Below are positions 35,095-47,093 of a DNA stretch of 64,000 bases, piece by piece. The DNA lies in assembly GCA_030512335.1 (NCBI GenBank), contig JAULSU010000004.1, positions 1,426,001 to 1,490,000 of the forward strand, written 5' to 3'. Origin of the DNA: Immersiella caudata (lineage: Eukaryota > Ascomycota > Sordariomycetes > Sordariales > Lasiosphaeriaceae). How positions within the stretch are numbered: position 1 is the first letter of the stretch; every line of letters begins with the position of its first letter. The notes under the pieces were generated by a model. That model was not told the origin of the DNA and made no database searches. It saw nothing but the letters and a program-made list of their open reading frames with translations. Both the position numbers and the translations under genes were made by a program.

Positions 35095-36701
35095 GGCGTA
35101 CTCGAATGCATCTCGAGCTGCAGGGTGGAAAGCAGGCAACCTGTGATGTCGTTGGAGACGCTCCTGCCCTTGCGCATGAAGTGTGCTGTTTCCAGACGTC
35201 GCGAAATTGTTTAGCCAGCCCCCGTCTCCCGCCATGCAGGCCCTGGGCCAGCTCACGATAAGGCCGATCGATAAGACATCGTGACGGCAGGCACGGATCA
35301 CAATGAGGGGCGCCCCACCAAACCGAACCAAACCCCAACTGCCCCACGCAACTACGCTCCGGTTACGCAACAACTTCAATTGTTCGTCTTCCCATGTCAC
35401 AACGTCTGCCGTCAGACTTTGGCTGTTTCGACGATGTCGTCCACCGAGATGAGCCCAGCGGCACATAGTTCCTCCAGAGTGCGGGATGTACCTTGTCCCC
35501 CCAGATTTTGAGCGGAGCTCTACGGCGCCAGCACAGCAGTGATAGGTGCCTAGATTCGAGACATGCATGGGTACCTTACTTTGCTCTTTCAACCCCATAT
35601 TCAGGGTCCTGCCAGCAACTCCGTCTCGACCAGACTCCAGCGCGTTGGACATGGCTTCCCTGCCCTCGAACGCGACTGGGTCCCCGAGGATGACCCGGCC
35701 CTTGGATTGCCAAATGGCAGTGAGTTGTCCTAGCGAGGCTTGCTAGAGGCAGCGCTGGGCACAAGTTGCATATTGCGCTGCGTAGCTCAGTGGACGCGGC
35801 ATCGGGCTCGTGGAGTCATGCTCAACGACTGGAGGAGCGTATGGTTTCCCGTGAGGTTTCGCAGCCGGGGCTGTTAGGTTGGACGAATCGACGGCGTCGC
35901 GGCCCAAAAGCGGACAGCAGACAGTCGTGGTTGGAGAGGACATCACGCATGTCGTTGCTGGCGGCGACCTACGGCCGTTCGACACGCAGATGCGGCTTCT
36001 GTCGACCGTTGCTGGCTGCAAGCCAAAGGAAACTCCCCGATCCCCGCATTCTGGCTGCTTGCTTGTTGGCCATCCCACCATGTGCGATGGCCCGACGAAA
36101 CGAGACACACAGAGAACGCCGGCACGCCAAGGGTTGCCGCGGCTAACGACGCACCACCCATTCTTCTCCGTCACTGGCACCCAGCCAAAAACACAAGTCG
36201 TCAGTCGCTGCCCGTCTGTGGCCTGTGGTTTGCTGGTTCTTGGAAAGAGCCGGGTTGGGGATCCGCGAGCGGCGAATTCTATTGGGGCTCAGCAATGGCG
36301 GGCTAGCGAATGGGATGACAGAGCTCCCCTCACCCCAGGATGTCAGGGCGCTCCATGATGCATGGAGGCAAGGCACTCCCGTCGCCGCTCTCGCTCGCCT
36401 CGAGTTGCGCCCGCTCGTCTGGGTTCACATGAGAGCTGCCAGGCGCGCTCTTAAACTCGTCCTCCGGCCCCGACGCCCCACGCGTCGCGCTCCCTTTCCC
36501 TGTTTTCGTCGTAAACACTCTTCCCCGACGCCACCGACCAAGCATATCTCTGGATGCGCTGCATTTCGCGTACTACTCCTCAACAACATCCTCATCACAC
36601 CATTCATGGTGTTGCACCACTGAGGCCGTCTGCATCCTCCAAGTGGAGCGGCCGCGAGTTCACCGTCCATTGACGCCAATGTTGCTTGAGAGTCTGAAGT
36701 A
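35095..36701. other. Spacer between divergent FHIP and lipase genes
   Basis: 1.6 kb that must hold both promoters. No TATA box stands out. A tRNA-A-box-like stretch at about 35780 (TAGCTCAGTGG) has no matching B box. Open frames here show no domain. Confidence 0.5.
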
Positions 36702-38715
36702 ATGACCATCATGGGGTTCTTTTTCCGCACCAAGAAACCGAAGAAGGAGACGTCTCCTTCAAAGGAGCAGAGAGGATGGGGCACATCACACTACAAACCT
36801 CGGCCGCCGCCGCCCCCGGGTGGGAGCTGGTACAATCCCAATGACCCCTATCAACTGCCGCCTCCTCAACCCATCGGGCTTCTCCCTGCGCCGCCCGGAT
36901 GGGTCCCGCAATCCCCGACACCCCATTATCAACAGCCTGCCTCCTATCCCGCTCCCATCGTGGTCAACCAGCATCACTATTATCTCGGTCAACCGCCCTC
37001 CCCACAAACACCTGATCAGCCACCTCTGAGCGGCAGTCCCCCAAGCAAGTTGAATCTGGGGTCTGTACTCGATCTGGCGAAGGAGATGTGTAGCCCGAAA
37101 AACCTCGACAGCAATGTTACCTGCAACGCATTGCAAGAGTGCGGGACACAACTTCTCAACCAGAGCGCTGCGCTGTACGACCAAATATCCGACCGTTTCA
37201 ACGATGTCATGACGTTGATCGACGGCGACCGCTATGTTGGAAATGAGAGGGATCTATTCGCCTGGCAGTCAGCTCAGTCAGCTCAGTCAGCTCAGTCAGC
37301 TCAGCCAGCATCCCCTGTGCCAGCATCCGCTGTGATGACAGAGAAAGGGGGGTCGAAGTCGAAACCGAAGCCGCGTCCAAAGGATCACCCCAAAGGCCAA
37401 ACCACAGCGGCTGCTGCGGTAATCTCGGGAAGTTTCTTCGCCAAGGTCGAGCTTTACGCGAACTCGAAGCTTCCCATGGACTTGCCTCCGTTACGATTGT
37501 GAGTTTGATGCTGCCTCTCTGCCAGTAAGCCATTAACGGGTTACAGATATATTCCTACCTATCCGCTCCTTTGTCTTGCCGCTCAATATGCGGAGCGTGT
37601 ATATGATAGACCCATGGGCGCTGAGACGAATGCCCATGTCGACGCCGATTGGAAGACTGGTTCCAAAGCCATGGTCATCAAGTCGGTGCCGATGGACTAC
37701 ATGAACACTATCGTCTTCGCCATCCGTGGAACAGCAACCTTCATGGACTGGGCTGTCAATCTCAACGCTGCGCCGACATCTCCTATCGGATTCCTGGTGA
37801 GTTTGACTGCTTCCCCTCTTCATGGAACACTTTTGACATTGATAGGACGATCCCGGCAACTTGTGCCATGCGGGATTCCTTGGTGTTGCCCGTAAGATGG
37901 TAACCCCAGTGGCTAAGCGTCTGCGCCAGCTGCTAGAGGAAGACCCCAGCAGGGCGTCTTACTCTCTGCTCATCACGGGGCACAGCGCAGGAGGGGCTGT
38001 GGCGGCATTGCTCTACAGCCACATGCTGGCGACATCAAAAGCAGCCATGAGCGACCTGAACACAGTAGCTGCATGCTTCAAGCGAGTGCATTGCATCACT
38101 TTCGGCACGCCGCCCGTGAGCCTAATCCCCTTGCAAAAGCCCGACGATGTAGAGTGCCGACCACAGCTCAAGAAGAGCTTGTTCATGAGCTTCCTCAACG
38201 AAGGCGACCCCGTGGCGAGAGCCGATAAAGCATACATCAAAAGCCTCGTCGATCTGTTCGCCACGCCGGCGCCCGGCTCGACAAGTACCCTAGTGATGGG
38301 CTCGGGGGACAAGAAGAAGACGCCCAAAGAGAAGTCGTCTAAGTCCTCTTTAGGATCCTCGAAATCCAGCAAATCGAGCAAATCGTCGAAACCGGCGTCA
38401 GGCACCAGCGGGAGTGGCCACAGCAGCAGCAAGACGAAATCATCGTCATCGAAAATCCCGACATGGAAAGTACCGCCCAGCACGCTGAGCAGTCCAGGGC
38501 GCATTGTGGTCCTACGGTCTGGCGACCCGAAGGCGAGGCTAAAGGGGAAGAAGACAGTCGAGGAGCGACTTAATGAAGGCGTTGTCGCGCACATTGCGAC
38601 AGATGAACAACTCCGCAAGGTAGTCTGGGGCGACCCGGTCTGCCATGTGATGAGGTTGTATGCAGGGCGCATCGAGACGTTGGCGGTGGGCGCCGTCACG
38701 GCTCGAGGCTACTGA
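36702..38715 (+). CDS. Class 3 lipase-domain protein
   Basis: Putative serine esterase/lipase. Three exons, 36702-37498, 37547-37796 and 37846-38715, joined at RLY-IPTYP (48-base intron) and FL-DDPGN (49-base intron), giving 638 residues. The first 135 residues are Pro/Tyr/Gln-rich and probably disordered; MTIMGFFFRTKKPKK at the start is basic and not a signal peptide. The lipase core runs from about 264: VFAIRGTATFMDW is the oxyanion-hole region, GHSAGG (394-399) contains nucleophile Ser396, TFGTPP follows, FLNEGDPVARADK supplies the likely acid, and GDPVCHVMRLY near the C-terminus the likely histidine. A lysine/serine low-complexity insertion (KSSKSSLGSSKSSKSSKSSK and more) separates acid and histidine. 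With no secretion signal, an intracellular role on lipid is likely; the substrate is unknown. Confidence 0.92.
37266..37305 (+). repeat. 9-base coding tandem repeat in the lipase gene
   Basis: Four copies of CAGTCAGCT plus a partial one, encoding (SAQ)n in the linker before the lipase core. A multiple of three, so copy-number changes would keep the frame. Confidence 0.9.
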
Positions 38716-39271
38716 TTTTATGACTTGATGATTACGACTATGACATGATGCATCCAGAGCGGCCCTGGGAACAGGCCAGGCCACCGCTCCGGTTATGAGG
38801 AGTTTGGGTACTTTTTATACGGGCTTTTGTTGCATGATACCACTGTGTTGGGACTGACTAACGTCTTGTGCTCTCTTTTGTCTTGGGCGGCGGGATAAAG
38901 GGGTGCGGCGGAGTGGGTATCAACTTTGGCCATGAATACACACGCTTTGCGTATCATCGTTTTGCTGTCAACGTGATATCGTGTCTGACCTGATGCTAAC
39001 GGAGCGTCATGGCGCTGGGTGAGGCTCTGAGGCCTAAAGCGGATGTTTCCTAAGGAGGAAAGTCCGCTGCTTAGCCGCCAGGGGCAATCTGCCGATGACG
39101 GGATCCCCTCATCTCCCACGATCTCAACCCCACCAAAAGCTACCCCGCCAACTTTCTTCGTTCCCTTCATAAAGCTATTGGGAAAACTACAAATAACCTA
39201 CCCGCATTTGCATTTTGGGTTCTGTCTCGCGGTTTTTAACCTGAAATTGATAGGCCCAACGGATTGCAAGC
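38716..39271. other. Short spacer between tandem genes
   Basis: About 560 bases holding the lipase 3' end and the ARMT1-like gene's promoter and leader. No gene or RNA recognised. Confidence 0.5.
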
Positions 39272-41001
39272 ATGGAGTACGAAACGAAAACCCGTAGGTT
39301 GGTCCAGATGGTGGGGGCTGTTGGGCGCCCAAGCGGAAAGCTAATGCACTGAACTAACCAGCGGCTTACTCGACGGGCGATGCGACGTCGTTTGCTTGGA
39401 CTACGGCGAGGAAGAGGTGGCCGGTTATTATTGTAAGTTTTTTTTTCTTTTTCTTTTTTACACTTTTCGGTGTCTGGGAATCTTGGGCGTTTAACGTTGG
39501 GCTGACAGTGGTTTGGCAGACTCAAGCCATCGATGATGCCTATCGCTCCGTTTCGAACTGCGACGATGCCGAGAAGTGCGAGGAGGGAAAGAAGATTGTG
39601 GCAGAGTTGACGAAGTTAAAATACGAGGTTCAGCACGATAGGCCGTTGACGTATGGTTTCTCTGCGCTGTAAACGCAAGGGAGGGACGCTGACGGTGGGG
39701 GCAGTCCGATTCGCGACGATGGCTTTCCCGATGTGAAGATCTACAACGATGAGCTGGAGAAGTTGGGGAACCCGACGTGGTTGAATGTGTCGTGGTTGTA
39801 TAGCGAGTGTTATCTCTTCCGGTGAGTTTCTCTTAGAGGGAAAAGGGAAGGGGCAAAGCTGACCGCTTGAGCAGGCGGATAAGCACGTCCTTCAGTCTGT
39901 CCAAGCACTGGAAGAACTACGATGTGTTTGCGCGGCAAAAGAACAATACTTTTCGCTCGTCGCGGCCGGCGGTGCTGGAGCTCGCGGCGCGGTACAGGGA
40001 TATTGTCACGCAGTTGCGCGAGAAGAAGGGCGAGGTGGATGAAGAGGCTGAGCGCATCTTGTTCCAGGAGATGTGCGAGGTTTGCCTTTGGGGAAACGCA
40101 ACGGACTTGTCATTGCTGACGAGCCTGACGTACGAGGACATCCAGAAGCTTCAGGGATCGGAGGCGCGCAAGAAGGCAGAGGCGAATATCTTGGTTAATG
40201 ACCTCCCGAAGGCATTCGACATCCTGCAAGCTGCGAAGAAGGCTGGGAAGGCAGAGCGCCGTGTTGACATTGTTCTCGACAACGCTGGGTTCGAGCTCTT
40301 TGTTGACCTGGTGTTAGCTGGGTATCTCCTCTCGGCCAGGCTTGCGACAACGGTGGTGCTGCACCCCAAGTCCATCCCGTGGTTCGTGTCGGATGTGCTT
40401 CCCAGCGATTTCGCCTCGCTGCTGAACGCACTTGCAATGCCCCGGGAGTTCTACGAGACGCCGTCCGAGGACGAGAAGCTTCAAGAAAAGACGCCCGATC
40501 CGCTATCTGGGAAGGATGTGGATGATTTGGACTTTCTGTTCCGCGAATGGAGCGGCTTCCATGCCGAGGGGCAGCTGTTCCTCAGGTCGAACCGGTGTTG
40601 GACGCACCCGGGAAGTTTCTGGCGGCTGCCGCATGAGGAACCAGAGTTGCTAGAAGACTTCGAGAGCAGCGAGCTGGTTGTGTTCAAGGGGGACTTGAAC
40701 TACAGGAAGCTTGTGGGAGATGTGAGTTGCTCAGCTGTTGGCGACGATGATCGTGAACTGACTGTTGTAGGCAAACTGGGACCCCACGACGCCTTTTATC
40801 ATCGCTATTGGGCCACTTGGGCCCAGCTCGGGGACCAACATCTTGTCTTTGAGGACGTGCAAGGCAGACGTTGTGGTGGGGTTGAAGCCTGGGGAGGACG
40901 AGAAGCTACGTCAGACTGAGGACGGCGGTGGTGATTCAGGGGCAAGGAAGTGGGCCTGGAATGGCAAGTGGGCGGTCTGCTCTCTGTCTCAAGGGAAGTA
41001 G
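39272..41001 (+). CDS. ARMT1 / DUF89 damage-control phosphatase
   Basis: Metal-dependent phosphatase family that dephosphorylates reactive sugar phosphates (fructose-1-phosphate and related in the yeast homologue YMR027W); human ARMT1 was also reported as a glutamate methyltransferase. Six exons: 39272-39293, 39362-39432, 39520-39650, 39705-39821, 39875-40721, 40771-41001, giving 472 residues with the frame kept at all five introns (GTAGGT, GTAAGT, GTATGG, GTGAGT, GTGAGT donors). The N-terminal helical domain includes FAWTTARKRWPVII and WLYSECYLFRRI. The catalytic domain has VDIVLDNAGFELFVDLVLAG at about 248, the DxxN metal-binding signature of the family, and RSNRCWTHPGSFW further on. The C-terminus ends with FIIAIGPLG and WAVCSLSQGK. 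Length matches the fungal family. No signal peptide; cytosolic. Confidence 0.94.
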
Positions 41002-44000
41002 CGCGAGGGTGTTCCAATGCGGTTTTGTGACATGCCTAGATACAACACAGAGAGAGAGCTTGCATTGAGCGGGGAGTCAGTGTGCGTATAGACTGCTCGA
41101 TGTTGCAAAATCAGAGTTGGCCACGAAGTGTGGTAATCGTATCATTCAAATCAAACAAGCCAGGCCCTCCTGGGCACTCTCCTAGACACTTATTATACCG
41201 CAAGTCTTCATTCAGGACTTTTCTATCGTTGACTGAATCACGCTGCCGGAAGGTTGCCCATCTGAGCCTAGAGCTTTTGTCCACGCCTAGGCCGCGTTTC
41301 TGCTCTACTGAATCGTTACATCCTACAAACCGGAGCAAAGAGGAAATTTCAAACCAAGAAACGAACTGCCGAGTGGTGTTTCCTATTTGAGCCTTTACAT
41401 CTGGAACCTGAATCAAAACCCCGCGGCGGAAGACGGTAGTAGACAGGTGGGGGAGACTTGCAGCTCTACACCGCCCAACTGTCTGATTTAAGCCCACGTG
41501 GCCGACTCTGAATGCGCCGGTACTTACAGGTTCCGTCCGAAGCCGAGATGACACCTCCTTCCGAGAAGTGGACAGATGGCGTCGTGCCGATATTGAACGC
41601 TCTTGGTGGCACAAGAATGTCAACGCGAGAACGCCGGTGGCTCAAGTGACGAAGGAGGCTTCTGCGGCCAGCGTGTCAGCTAAGACCCATCCAATCCAGC
41701 CGTCCCGAGTCCACTTAGCTATGCAAGGCGCCGACCTTGATTCACCCGCGCAGGGAAAACTCCGAGTCGGGTGGCCTGAACCCCGGTTTGGAGCCAGACA
41801 CAGGCCTCTTGCCAATCATCGCGCTCGGCGAAAAACGCCGACACCTTGCCGACGCCATGTGCTGACTGACTTGAATGATGCGCGGGTAGCTGCATGATGT
41901 CGGCACTGGCACTCAGTGAATCCGCCGTCGGAATGCCCAGGACGGACATAGTATCTGCTACAGCGTCAGCCATGTGGGGATTTGAAATCTTCTCCTTGTT
42001 GCTATACATATCTGCGCAGGACTTTGCGTGTCTCGGTCAAACTAGGAGAAAGTCCTCGCCGGGTTGGGCGAGTACCATGGTCTTCCTCAGGCTGTCTCAG
42101 CCACGGCATGTTGGCTGCCAGAATACCGAGTATGCGATTGCTGGACATACGCCGAGTCTGCTTCCATGTATTGATATCGCGCCAGAATCCGTTCAGTGCA
42201 CTCATGCGGGCTCAGAACGCCGCCTACCCGATGTCCGAAGTGAGCTTGGCAGCCACTGGCGACCCCTTTTCCTGGGCGACAGTGTTTTGAATTGCCGTCA
42301 CACGCCTTGTGACCAACTTTCGTTGCCGTTCAGAAACAGTCTGAAGCACTCCCGGCTGCCATATTCAAACAACGTTTTCTATCGCGAAGGTTTAGCCTCA
42401 TAATACAAGTCAACGGCAGAGGGGAATTTGCGGTGCGATGGCTTCTATATCGGTTGTAGCAGCAACTAAGAATAGCAGGAGATCTGGTATCTGAAACCTG
42501 GGTTGGCATTTTGTTCCGCGTTATTCTGGGAGGCGGGTGAATTTTGGCGGCAGAGATCTGAGCCGGGTTTCCCGGCAGGGCGCGAAATGGGTAAAAGGTA
42601 GCGAAAACCGCGCGATTTTCCATCAAGAGGAAAAAGGGTAGTCTGAGACAGGGCTGAATGTTTGTCCAGGAATAATCATGCCATCATGCGTCATAAAAGA
42701 GCGTGGGCGGGGCGAGAATGTGATACTCGGACAGGAGAATGAATGCCAGGAGGCGACAAGTGTACGAAGTAAACAGAAAATATTGCCCGTCCTCCCACAC
42801 CAACGAGCTGCCAGGGGGATGACAAGAGACGCCAAGGTGATACCTGCCCTTGCCCTCGGTACTGGAGGCTGAAGCGGGACGGAGGGGAACAGGGAGCGCT
42901 AGCTCCCTTGTGACACCGTGACAGCTCATGCTGGGTGATGTCAGACACATGCGGACCCCACGTTTTTGTCTCCTATTGTTGCCCGTTGTAGTGATCGCCG
43001 CAGGGTCTGGGAAAGGAAAGTGACAGAGCTGGGCCGAGAGCGCACAGCCTCGCGGCTACGTTTGCACTGAATAGAGCCGAAGCGTCTGTGCTGAGCAGCT
43101 TCGATCCCAACCGAGCGAGCGGGGGAGGAGGGGTTCGTGAGGTCCGTCTCGGCAGGAACGTCGTCATGCGGTTGGCGGCCAGATGGCGAGCGGTGAGCGT
43201 GGCCGCGACATGGAGGTCGGTCTCAGTGTCGGTTCCAGCTGCCTGTGTGGTAGTAGTAGTGGAAGTGAGGAAATGGTGGCGCTGCGGACCGCGAAGGTCC
43301 TGTCGCGCTGGCTTGTCTCTGGATGCACCGGGCGGGCGGCGCCTCGGAAAATGGGAGAAGGGTACCTAGGTAGGTAGGGGTGGCATGTGGAGGGGGAGCT
43401 GGGCGCATGAAAAGATTTGAGTTAGTTTGGTGTCGCGATGTCAATGTCTCGCCGGGCTCAATTGGGCAAAGCTCGGGTCAGGATGTTCAAGATCTGATAA
43501 CGCTGAAATGGGTCCGGGAGCGGAGCCGCTGTGAGTTGTGGGCAGGTGGGATAGAGTGCCGAATCAGATAGTCGACGTTCTCGAGACGTTCTGCGGTTCT
43601 GCGGTTGGGCCCGGAGGTGGCTGTGTTGGCGCATCTTGCAGCAGATCATCCCCTGTCAATGGGTTGCTCTTGCCTTTTTCTCCGCTGTCCCCCACCTTCG
43701 AGACGCCAACCAAGGAACCCCAGCGCCTATCAGGTCGGGGCTCGCACGACCTCGCCGGTGTGCAGGGAACCAAACAAGCGTGCTTCGAAGTGTTCTTCTT
43801 CCCTTCGACGGTGCGGTTCGTGCGGTCGAGATAGTGTTGGGCGATGCGGGTGATGCAGATCTGTGCAGCGCTCCGCCACCTTTGAGTGCCTGCTGTCGCA
43901 TCTCTCCGACACCTCTCCGCTTCAGCCAGGCGTTTTTGGGACACCTGACGGGCGCTCACGATGCCCTATCCTCGGCGGGAAAGGTGCGAGGGCCGTCGCA

Positions 44001-44910
44001 CAATGGGAGATGCGCGCACCATGCGGTGCGAGGTCAGCGTTACCGACAGAGAGGGAGGTGGCAACCGGGGCTTGCGGCGGCGTTTGCGGCTTGCAGCTTG
44101 CATCGCCGATTTCTCGGCGCTGATCTAGGTACGGATGCGGCGACGGGAATCTAAGATTTGCTGATTTTCCGATTTTCTGGGGCGCCGTCGACAGCGCTGC
44201 AACTCGGACGCATTCCCCGCCAACCCAGGTCAAGATCACCATGTCTTAGCTACCTTAAAGTCTGTAGAACAACAAAAAAAACAGCAAGAGCGGGGGAGCT
44301 CTCCCGATGGCAGGCAATTGGCTGCCAATCCTCGCATCGGTACCCCGCAGTCACAGTGGGCGGTGCTAGATAGACTCTGGGACTTTGGCGAGTGGGCTCT
44401 CTGTCATGTCTCAGCTCGTGTGTCACGCTTGTCTCGAGCACCACCACCGCTAACCACTGCTCAGAGTCTGCCTCTGTCGCAGCACCGCGCCCAGGTCGCC
44501 GCCAGCCGCCGCAAAGCTGCAGCACTGGCCACGTTCCTCCCATGCCATCCACCATGCTGCACCAGGGCAGGGTGCCATCCCATGCTGGCGGAAACCGGTG
44601 CGCACGTGCCTGGCTCGGGGAACATGTAAGTGCCCTCCGCAGGTCCAGCGTCTTGAGGCGCCGTTGTGGCTGTTGGTTTATTGATGGCCAAACATGCCCC
44701 CGGCGGCAGCTTCCCGATTCCAACATGGTGTCTCCCAAGCCCAGACACCATGTACCTGTCCGAACTGGGGTCGATGACAGGTTGGCTCGTGTCGGCGCTG
44801 GTGTTTTCGGACGGGAGCTGTCCCCGCGTTGGCGATGGCGGTCTGCACCTCCCGTCGACAAATTTCGTCCCCCGAACTTGCCACCAAGCCGCCAATTCCG
44901 ACACACCATG

Positions 44911-44916
44911 TATAAA
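44911..44916 (+). promoter_or_regulatory. Candidate TATA box of the Cys-rich gene
   Basis: TATAAA in CACCATGTATAAAGATCACG, about 710 bases before the start codon at 45624 and followed by pyrimidine-rich sequence. If used, the leader would be roughly 650 bases long unless spliced. Confidence 0.35.
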
Positions 44917-45189
44917 GATCACGATGCCGGCTGCTTCTTTCGGGACAACGTGCCTGATCATCACCAGCATTCGGCATCCCTCCCAGGACCTCTCTGCACG
45001 CTTTTCCCGCCTCGCCTGTCACTGCTACCCCCCCTTGCACCTTCCTTGCCCTCGATCCCAACCGCGATAGACGACAAGGGTCCAAAGGAGATCGTCAGAC
45101 CCGCACACTCTTGTTCACGTCTCCGTATCCACTCATCGCTCCACCAGCCGCCCTTGGGCAGACTGCCAGGCCTATCCCTTCCCCTGCCA

Positions 45190-45203
45190 GGTACCTAGGT
45201 ACC
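45190..45203. repeat. 14-base perfect palindrome GGTACCTAGGTACC
   Basis: Self-complementary 14-mer made of two GGTACC sites, about 420 bases before the Cys-rich gene. Related CCTAGGTA sequence occurs at 43363. It may be a binding site or part of the dispersed CCTA motif seen elsewhere. Confidence 0.8.
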
Positions 45204-45623
45204 TCCGTCGTGAGAGCTACCTCTGTTGCATCTGCTTCTGTCTTTTGGGCATCTGGGACGACAAAAGGATATCATATCCTCGCGAATATCAGCTGGAGTT
45301 CTCCCTGGCCTTACCCGCTTGTTACCCGATCTCAGCGGATATCGCTTGTTTTCCAATAGTTTATTACGCCATCCCTCTTTTGCCCCAAGCAGCTGAGCAC
45401 CATCCCCACTTCATCTCTCTTCCCCCGCAACCCATCACCATTTCGGACATCCCTCGGATGCCAAATCGGCCGTGACGGTCCGCCCTCGATACCCTAGGGC
45501 GAAGCTAGGCTCGTCGACCCCAAAGCTCTGCCGCGACAGGCCAAAGACTGCTCGAGATAGCAGTCCCGAGACCATCGTTCCGATCCATCCTACCCTCTAC
45601 CAAGACCCCCAACATACACCACC

Positions 45624-46007
45624 ATGTGTCAATACTACTACCTTCACCACCACCACATGCCGCCCTGCATGCGCGACATCGACATGGTTGTACACTACGT
45701 CTTCTGCAGATACGCAACTACCGATTCATCAGGCAACAAACAAGCTTGCGGAAACCTTCAGTATGACGACACCCACATCATCGACTATCAAGACCCATGC
45801 GCCACGGGCGGCTGCTTGGCTTCCCCGGACTGCTCTTCCGGAGGCTGCCGTCTCATTGAGCTTGGCGGCCGCTGGATCTGCTGTACATGTCGTCGTGGCG
45901 GGAATACAGGCCGATGGTGTCGGCACCGTATGCGCGGAAGTCCAGATACCTTCTGCTATCACGTCTGCTGCACTGAGTGTCAACCTGACCTCAAGGTGAA
46001 GCGTTGA
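45624..46007 (+). CDS. Conserved small 16-cysteine protein, function unknown
   Basis: Single-exon frame of 127 residues with a good start context (CACCATG). It begins MCQYYYLHHHHMPPC and has 16 cysteines (2, 15, 28, 42, 59, 64, 70, 75, 86, 87, 89, 99, 111, 115, 116, 119) and eight or so histidines, including HHHH at 8-11. Blocks such as CATGGCLASPDC, WICCTCRRGGN and DTFCYHVCC look like metal-knuckle or disulfide clusters. There is no signal peptide, so zinc binding in the cytosol or nucleus is more likely than an extracellular disulfide protein. I recall similar filamentous-fungal proteins with an MC.YYY.HHHH start, all hypothetical; that is memory, not a search. It is convergent with the MFS transporter gene. 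Confidence 0.82.
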   Translation: MCQYYYLHHHHMPPCMRDIDMVVHYVFCRYATTDSSGNKQACGNLQYDDTHIIDYQDPCATGGCLASPDCSSGGCRLIELGGRWICCTCRRGGNTGRWCRHRMRGSPDTFCYHVCCTECQPDLKVKR

Positions 46008-47093
46008 TCAAGGGGTTCCAGTATAACCAAAAAAAAACACTTGATGGCCAGTGGCATCACCGCAGCGCCGACTACTAGAGCCTGCGAGAGACGCGAAGCG
46101 AGAGCGAAGGGGGCCGGTGAGCCAACGCTCGTCGCTCGCGCCTGAGAAACTTCCCGACTCGGAATGCCTCGAGGATGCGAGGGAAAACACTTGGTGACGA
46201 CAAAACAAAACCGGATGCTCCAGTGGCACCTCTTGGGCGGGCTTGGTCGTGGACGATGAGTCCTTTGATTCGCCTTTGATTCTTTTCTTTCGCCCGTTTT
46301 AGGGCTGTTTGGGCAGGCTCTCCTTTGAGATTCATTGATGTCGATTTTTTGGCCCACCTCTTCTTTTCGATGGACGAGCTTTTTTGCATCTTCGTCTGTT
46401 AGATTCTTCTTCTTTTACGGGTCTAGGGCAGAGCATCTTGGACGCCGGATCTTCATGGCTTTACCCTCAGCGTCGTACCAACAGAGCAGGGTCCGAGCTT
46501 TTGCATTGTATTTGTATCATACATAGATTGTAAGCTATGAACTTTGCTGCATGTGCTTGTACGAGCGTACGAGCCCCTTGAGGACATATGCTGTGGAACG
46601 TTTCTCAAGTCCTTTCATAACAGTTATTTTTCTTCCGACGGTTTCGTATGTTTATTGTCTCGTGGTTTCTTGTTGCGGCATCTTTTTCTCGTGTTCTCGG
46701 TGTGGGCGAAGCTCTCTTGGCGGGGCTCGGCATGGCAGTGGGAAAGCTTGTCGCAGAATAAGTGGGAATCGTGATCGGTGCCTTCACGCGGCAATCTTGG
46801 CGATGTGGTAATACTACATGGGTCGGAGGGGGCCAAACTTTCGTCTTCAACAATCGTCCTAGGCTGGGAATGAATGATTTTCAAGCCATTGGAAGGTCGC
46901 ATCTTACCATGCTCAAAGCGAAGCTATCTCCCTATTACGCCTGTTGCCCCACCTGGACTCCTTTTACTTGCCCGTCTTCGATTAATTACATCAGCCCACG
47001 CTTTTCTCTTTTCCAGCCCCTGGCCTATCCGGCCCCTCTTATCCCGATTACTCCAATGCAAGATGTCGAACCAATCCTGACCAAAACCTACAC
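46008..47093. other. Spacer between convergent genes
   Basis: About 1.1 kb between the stop of the Cys-rich gene and the stop of the MFS transporter. It is relatively AT-rich with T runs, consistent with two 3' UTRs. No gene is supported. Confidence 0.5.

Larger units (their letters stand above)
41002..45623. other. Long intergenic spacer
   Basis: 4.6 kb, the largest spacer. No convincing gene. The right 700 bases look like a promoter and long leader for the Cys-rich gene: TATAAA at 44911, then pyrimidine-rich sequence. A perfect 14-base palindrome lies at 45190. Another CCTA/GGTA motif lies at 43363-43377. Long open frames near 43.5-45 kb on both strands have no domains and look like GC-rich shadows. 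Confidence 0.5.

Noticed and set aside
35780..35860. Possible tRNA from an A-box-like TAGCTCAGTGGACGCGG
   Set aside because: No B box, no pairing acceptor ends and no terminator at the right distance.
44250..44909. 219-codon minus-strand frame
   Set aside because: No recognisable domain, overlaps a promoter-like region and other long frames of GC-rich sequence on both strands.
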